From Rhodococcus rhodnii (lineage in GTDB: Bacteria > Actinomycetota > Actinomycetes > Mycobacteriales > Pseudonocardiaceae), in the NCBI GenBank assembly GCA_000720375.1, contig JOAA01000017.1:142814-206813 (forward strand): a stretch of DNA of 64,000 nt, given 5' to 3'. Positions within the stretch are counted from its first letter, which is position 1. The number at the start of each line of letters is the position of its first letter. The notes under the pieces were generated by a model. That model was not told the origin of the DNA. It searched no databases and worked only from the letters and a program-made list of their open reading frames with translations. The translations under genes were made by a program, and so were the position numbers. Shown here one piece after another: positions 62,539 to 64,000 of this stretch.

Positions 62539-63534
62539 TCAGTACGGCCAGCCGGGGACGTTCAGGCGAATGCGGTAAAGGCCGAAGTTTCCGGTGTTAC
62601 CGCCGGTGGACGCGGTTCCCGACGTGATGTAGAGGGTGGTCCCGTCGGGACCGCCGAAGGCGGCGTTGGTGGCGTTGCGGCCGGCCGAGATCGTGCCGAG
62701 TTTCTGGCCTGCTGGGGAGAACACGTGGACCTTCCCGTCGCCGTAGGTGGTTTGGTACACGTTTCCGGCGCAGTCGACCGTGCCGCCGTCGGTGCCGCCG
62801 AGTGACGCGAAGTCGCTGCGAGGTCCGGTACTGCCGTCCGCGTTGACGGGGTACTGGTAGATCTTGCCGGTCGCGTTGCCGCCGACGTAAAGGGTCCTGC
62901 CGTCCGGGGAGAGCTCGATTCCGTTCGGCTGGCGGATCGTGTCGTCGATCAGGGTCACAACACCGTTGGTGACGCGGAAGACGCCTGTCTTACCAGACAT
63001 CTGGTCCGGCCGGTTCGCACGCTGGAAGTTCGGGTCGGTGAAGTAGACCGTCCCGTTCGCAGCCACAGTGACATCGTTGGGAGAGTTGAACATCCGGCCC
63101 CGGTAGTTCGCCGCGATCGTGGTCCGCTGTCCGGTGGCCAGGTTGTACGAGGACAGGCTGCGCTGGTCATGCGTCGCCGCGAAAACGGACTGACCGTCGC
63201 GACTGATCGCCAGGCCGTTGCTGCCCGCGTTCTTGATGAACGTGGTGAACGTGCCCGTCGCGGGAGTGAACCGCAGGATGTCCGAAGGCTGGACGTTCTG
63301 CGGACCGGTGCCGTCGTACATGTTGGTCAGCAACAAGGTTTGCGTCGTCGTGTCCCAGGTCGGGCCCTCCAGGAAGTTGAACCCGTCCTTGATCTTGGTC
63401 GCGGTCAGGTTCGGGGAGGGCAGCGGATTGCCGAACGGTCCCCCGGGGCACGGCCCCTTGGGTGCCGTGGCCGAGGCGTTGGTAACGCTCAAAGCGGCCA
63501 GGATGGTCATGGCCACAGCGATCGTCCGGCGCAT
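62539..63534 (-). CDS. Secreted SMP-30/gluconolactonase-like protein
   Basis: The 331-residue exported six-bladed propeller has signal MRRTIAVAMTILAALSV, then FLEGPTWDTTTQTLLLTNMY, FNSPNDVTVAANGTVYFTDP, QPNGIELSPDGRTLYVGGNA and VDCAGNVYQTTYGDGKVHVF, with the metal-binding Glu/Asn/Asp of SMP-30 proteins. It probably hydrolyses a sugar lactone outside the cell. A CebR-type palindrome lies 30 bp upstream. Confidence 0.88.
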   Translation of the reverse strand: MRRTIAVAMTILAALSVTNASATAPKGPCPGGPFGNPLPSPNLTATKIKDGFNFLEGPTWDTTTQTLLLTNMYDGTGPQNVQPSDILRFTPATGTFTTFIKNAGSNGLAISRDGQSVFAATHDQRSLSSYNLATGQRTTIAANYRGRMFNSPNDVTVAANGTVYFTDPNFQRANRPDQMSGKTGVFRVTNGVVTLIDDTIRQPNGIELSPDGRTLYVGGNATGKIYQYPVNADGSTGPRSDFASLGGTDGGTVDCAGNVYQTTYGDGKVHVFSPAGQKLGTISAGRNATNAAFGGPDGTTLYITSGTASTGGNTGNFGLYRIRLNVPGWPY

Positions 63535-63563
63535 GTGCTCTCCTGTGGGCGTCGTTGCCAGTT

Positions 63564-63579
63564 CTGGGAGCGCTCCCAG
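63564..63579. promoter_or_regulatory. CebR-type operator before the lactonase gene
   Basis: CTGGGAGCGCTCCCAG is a perfect 16-bp palindrome whose core TGGGAGCGCTCCCA matches the published cellobiose-regulator (CebR) box of Streptomyces. Confidence 0.7.
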
Positions 63580-63755
63580 TACAGACTGTAATCACACCGA
63601 TGCCGTTTGGCAACAGATGGGTCGCCCCCGGAACACAGCGGTGACCGGTCCGGTGTTAGTGGCAGCACGACACGGCACGTGCGGCAGGGTCGACGACACA
63701 CATGGCCACAGACGAATTCCACGAGGTGGAAGCCGTGCACCACACGACAGCCCCC

Positions 63756-64000
63756 CTAGAAGGTGGCCTCTCCGTCGCCCTCCGCCATGTGTCCGCGCAA
63801 CCAGCGCTCGGACGTACCGACATGGATCAGGGCGGTCGCGTGTGCCGCAGCGGCGTCACTGTCGGCCAGCGCCTGGTAAATCCCGGTGTGCTGGGCCAAG
63901 GTGAGAGGTGCCGCGTTGTCGTCTGTCATGCCGCGCCACACCCTCGCCCGCAGGGTTCTGCTGGAGATCCCGTCCAGCAGTGTCGTCAGCGCCTCGTTGC
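63756..64000 (-). CDS. GntR/FadR-type regulator, C-terminal end only
   Basis: The frame ending at TAG 63756-63758 runs off the right edge. About 80 residues of an FCD-type effector domain are visible: GISSRTLRARVWRGMT, LAQHTGIYQALADSDAAAAH with a metal-site His, then HVGTSERWLRGHMAEG. The HTH is outside the window. Confidence 0.75.
   Translation of the reverse strand, partial: NEALTTLLDGISSRTLRARVWRGMTDDNAAPLTLAQHTGIYQALADSDAAAAHATALIHVGTSERWLRGHMAEGDGEATF

Overview
The window is high-GC actinobacterial DNA. Strong G/C bias at third codon positions, frequent GTG and TTG starts, 4-bp stop/start overlaps, SARP regulators, DUF574 methyltransferases, mycothiol-type maleylpyruvate isomerases and CsoR all point to a soil actinomycete, most likely of the Pseudonocardiales (Amycolatopsis/Kibdelosporangium/Lentzea-like). 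That placement is inference. No rRNA, complete tRNA or CRISPR array was seen. Accessory genes, operator palindromes and many gene remnants suggest an accessory part of the chromosome.

Layout. 1-2.1 kb: a TetR gene and a DHA2-type efflux gene that appears split by an insertion carrying an IS21 IstB remnant and a PNPOx-like gene. 2.2-7.3 kb: a metal-stress island with two regulatory circuits, BlaI/M56 (TACTA-N7-TAGTA operators before blaI, a propeller lipoprotein and a DUF305 lipoprotein) and CsoR/CopZ/DUF4396 (three CsoR-type boxes). No copper P-type ATPase is present, only a remnant where another gene should follow copZ. 7.3-20.9 kb: a minus-strand operon for a polyunsaturated-fatty-acid-type polyketide synthase in two large proteins (FMN enoyl reductase-KS-AT-ACP-ACP-KR, then KS-DH-degenerate phosphopantetheinyl transferase), followed by an alpha/beta hydrolase, a GH13 enzyme and an MFS exporter, with a CRP-like site upstream.

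22-25.4 kb: a TetR/SDR pair and a DUF72 gene. 25.7-33.2 kb: a compact candidate ribosomal-peptide (RiPP) locus: a 34-residue peptide gene, a SagB-type FMN dehydrogenase, an MFS exporter, a large SARP-NB-ARC-TPR regulator and a DUF885 metallopeptidase. SARP-style 11-bp-spaced direct repeats lie before the peptidase gene and just after it. This is my leading candidate for an undescribed system. 33.2-37.8 kb: remnant-rich DNA with a truncated HAD gene, a pentapeptide-repeat gene broken by a stop codon, a MerR gene with a structured leader, an integrase fragment and a tRNA 3' fragment, consistent with an old integrated element.

37.8-43.8 kb: an arabinofuranoside uptake and cleavage operon (GH51, binding protein, two permeases, no ATPase) with a divergent LacI gene and a perfect operator. 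44.4-54.1 kb: catabolic and redox genes with local regulators (MFS/amidohydrolase, TetR/SDR/AKR with three matching operators, a Tat-type RidA with LysR, a TetX-like monooxygenase with TetR). 54.4-64 kb: secreted enzymes and polysaccharide-related genes: lipase, GH74 xyloglucanase next to an ECF sigma/membrane anti-sigma pair, a maleylpyruvate isomerase-like protein, a DUF574 methyltransferase, a secreted SMP-30 lactonase behind a CebR-type palindrome, and the end of a GntR/FCD regulator.
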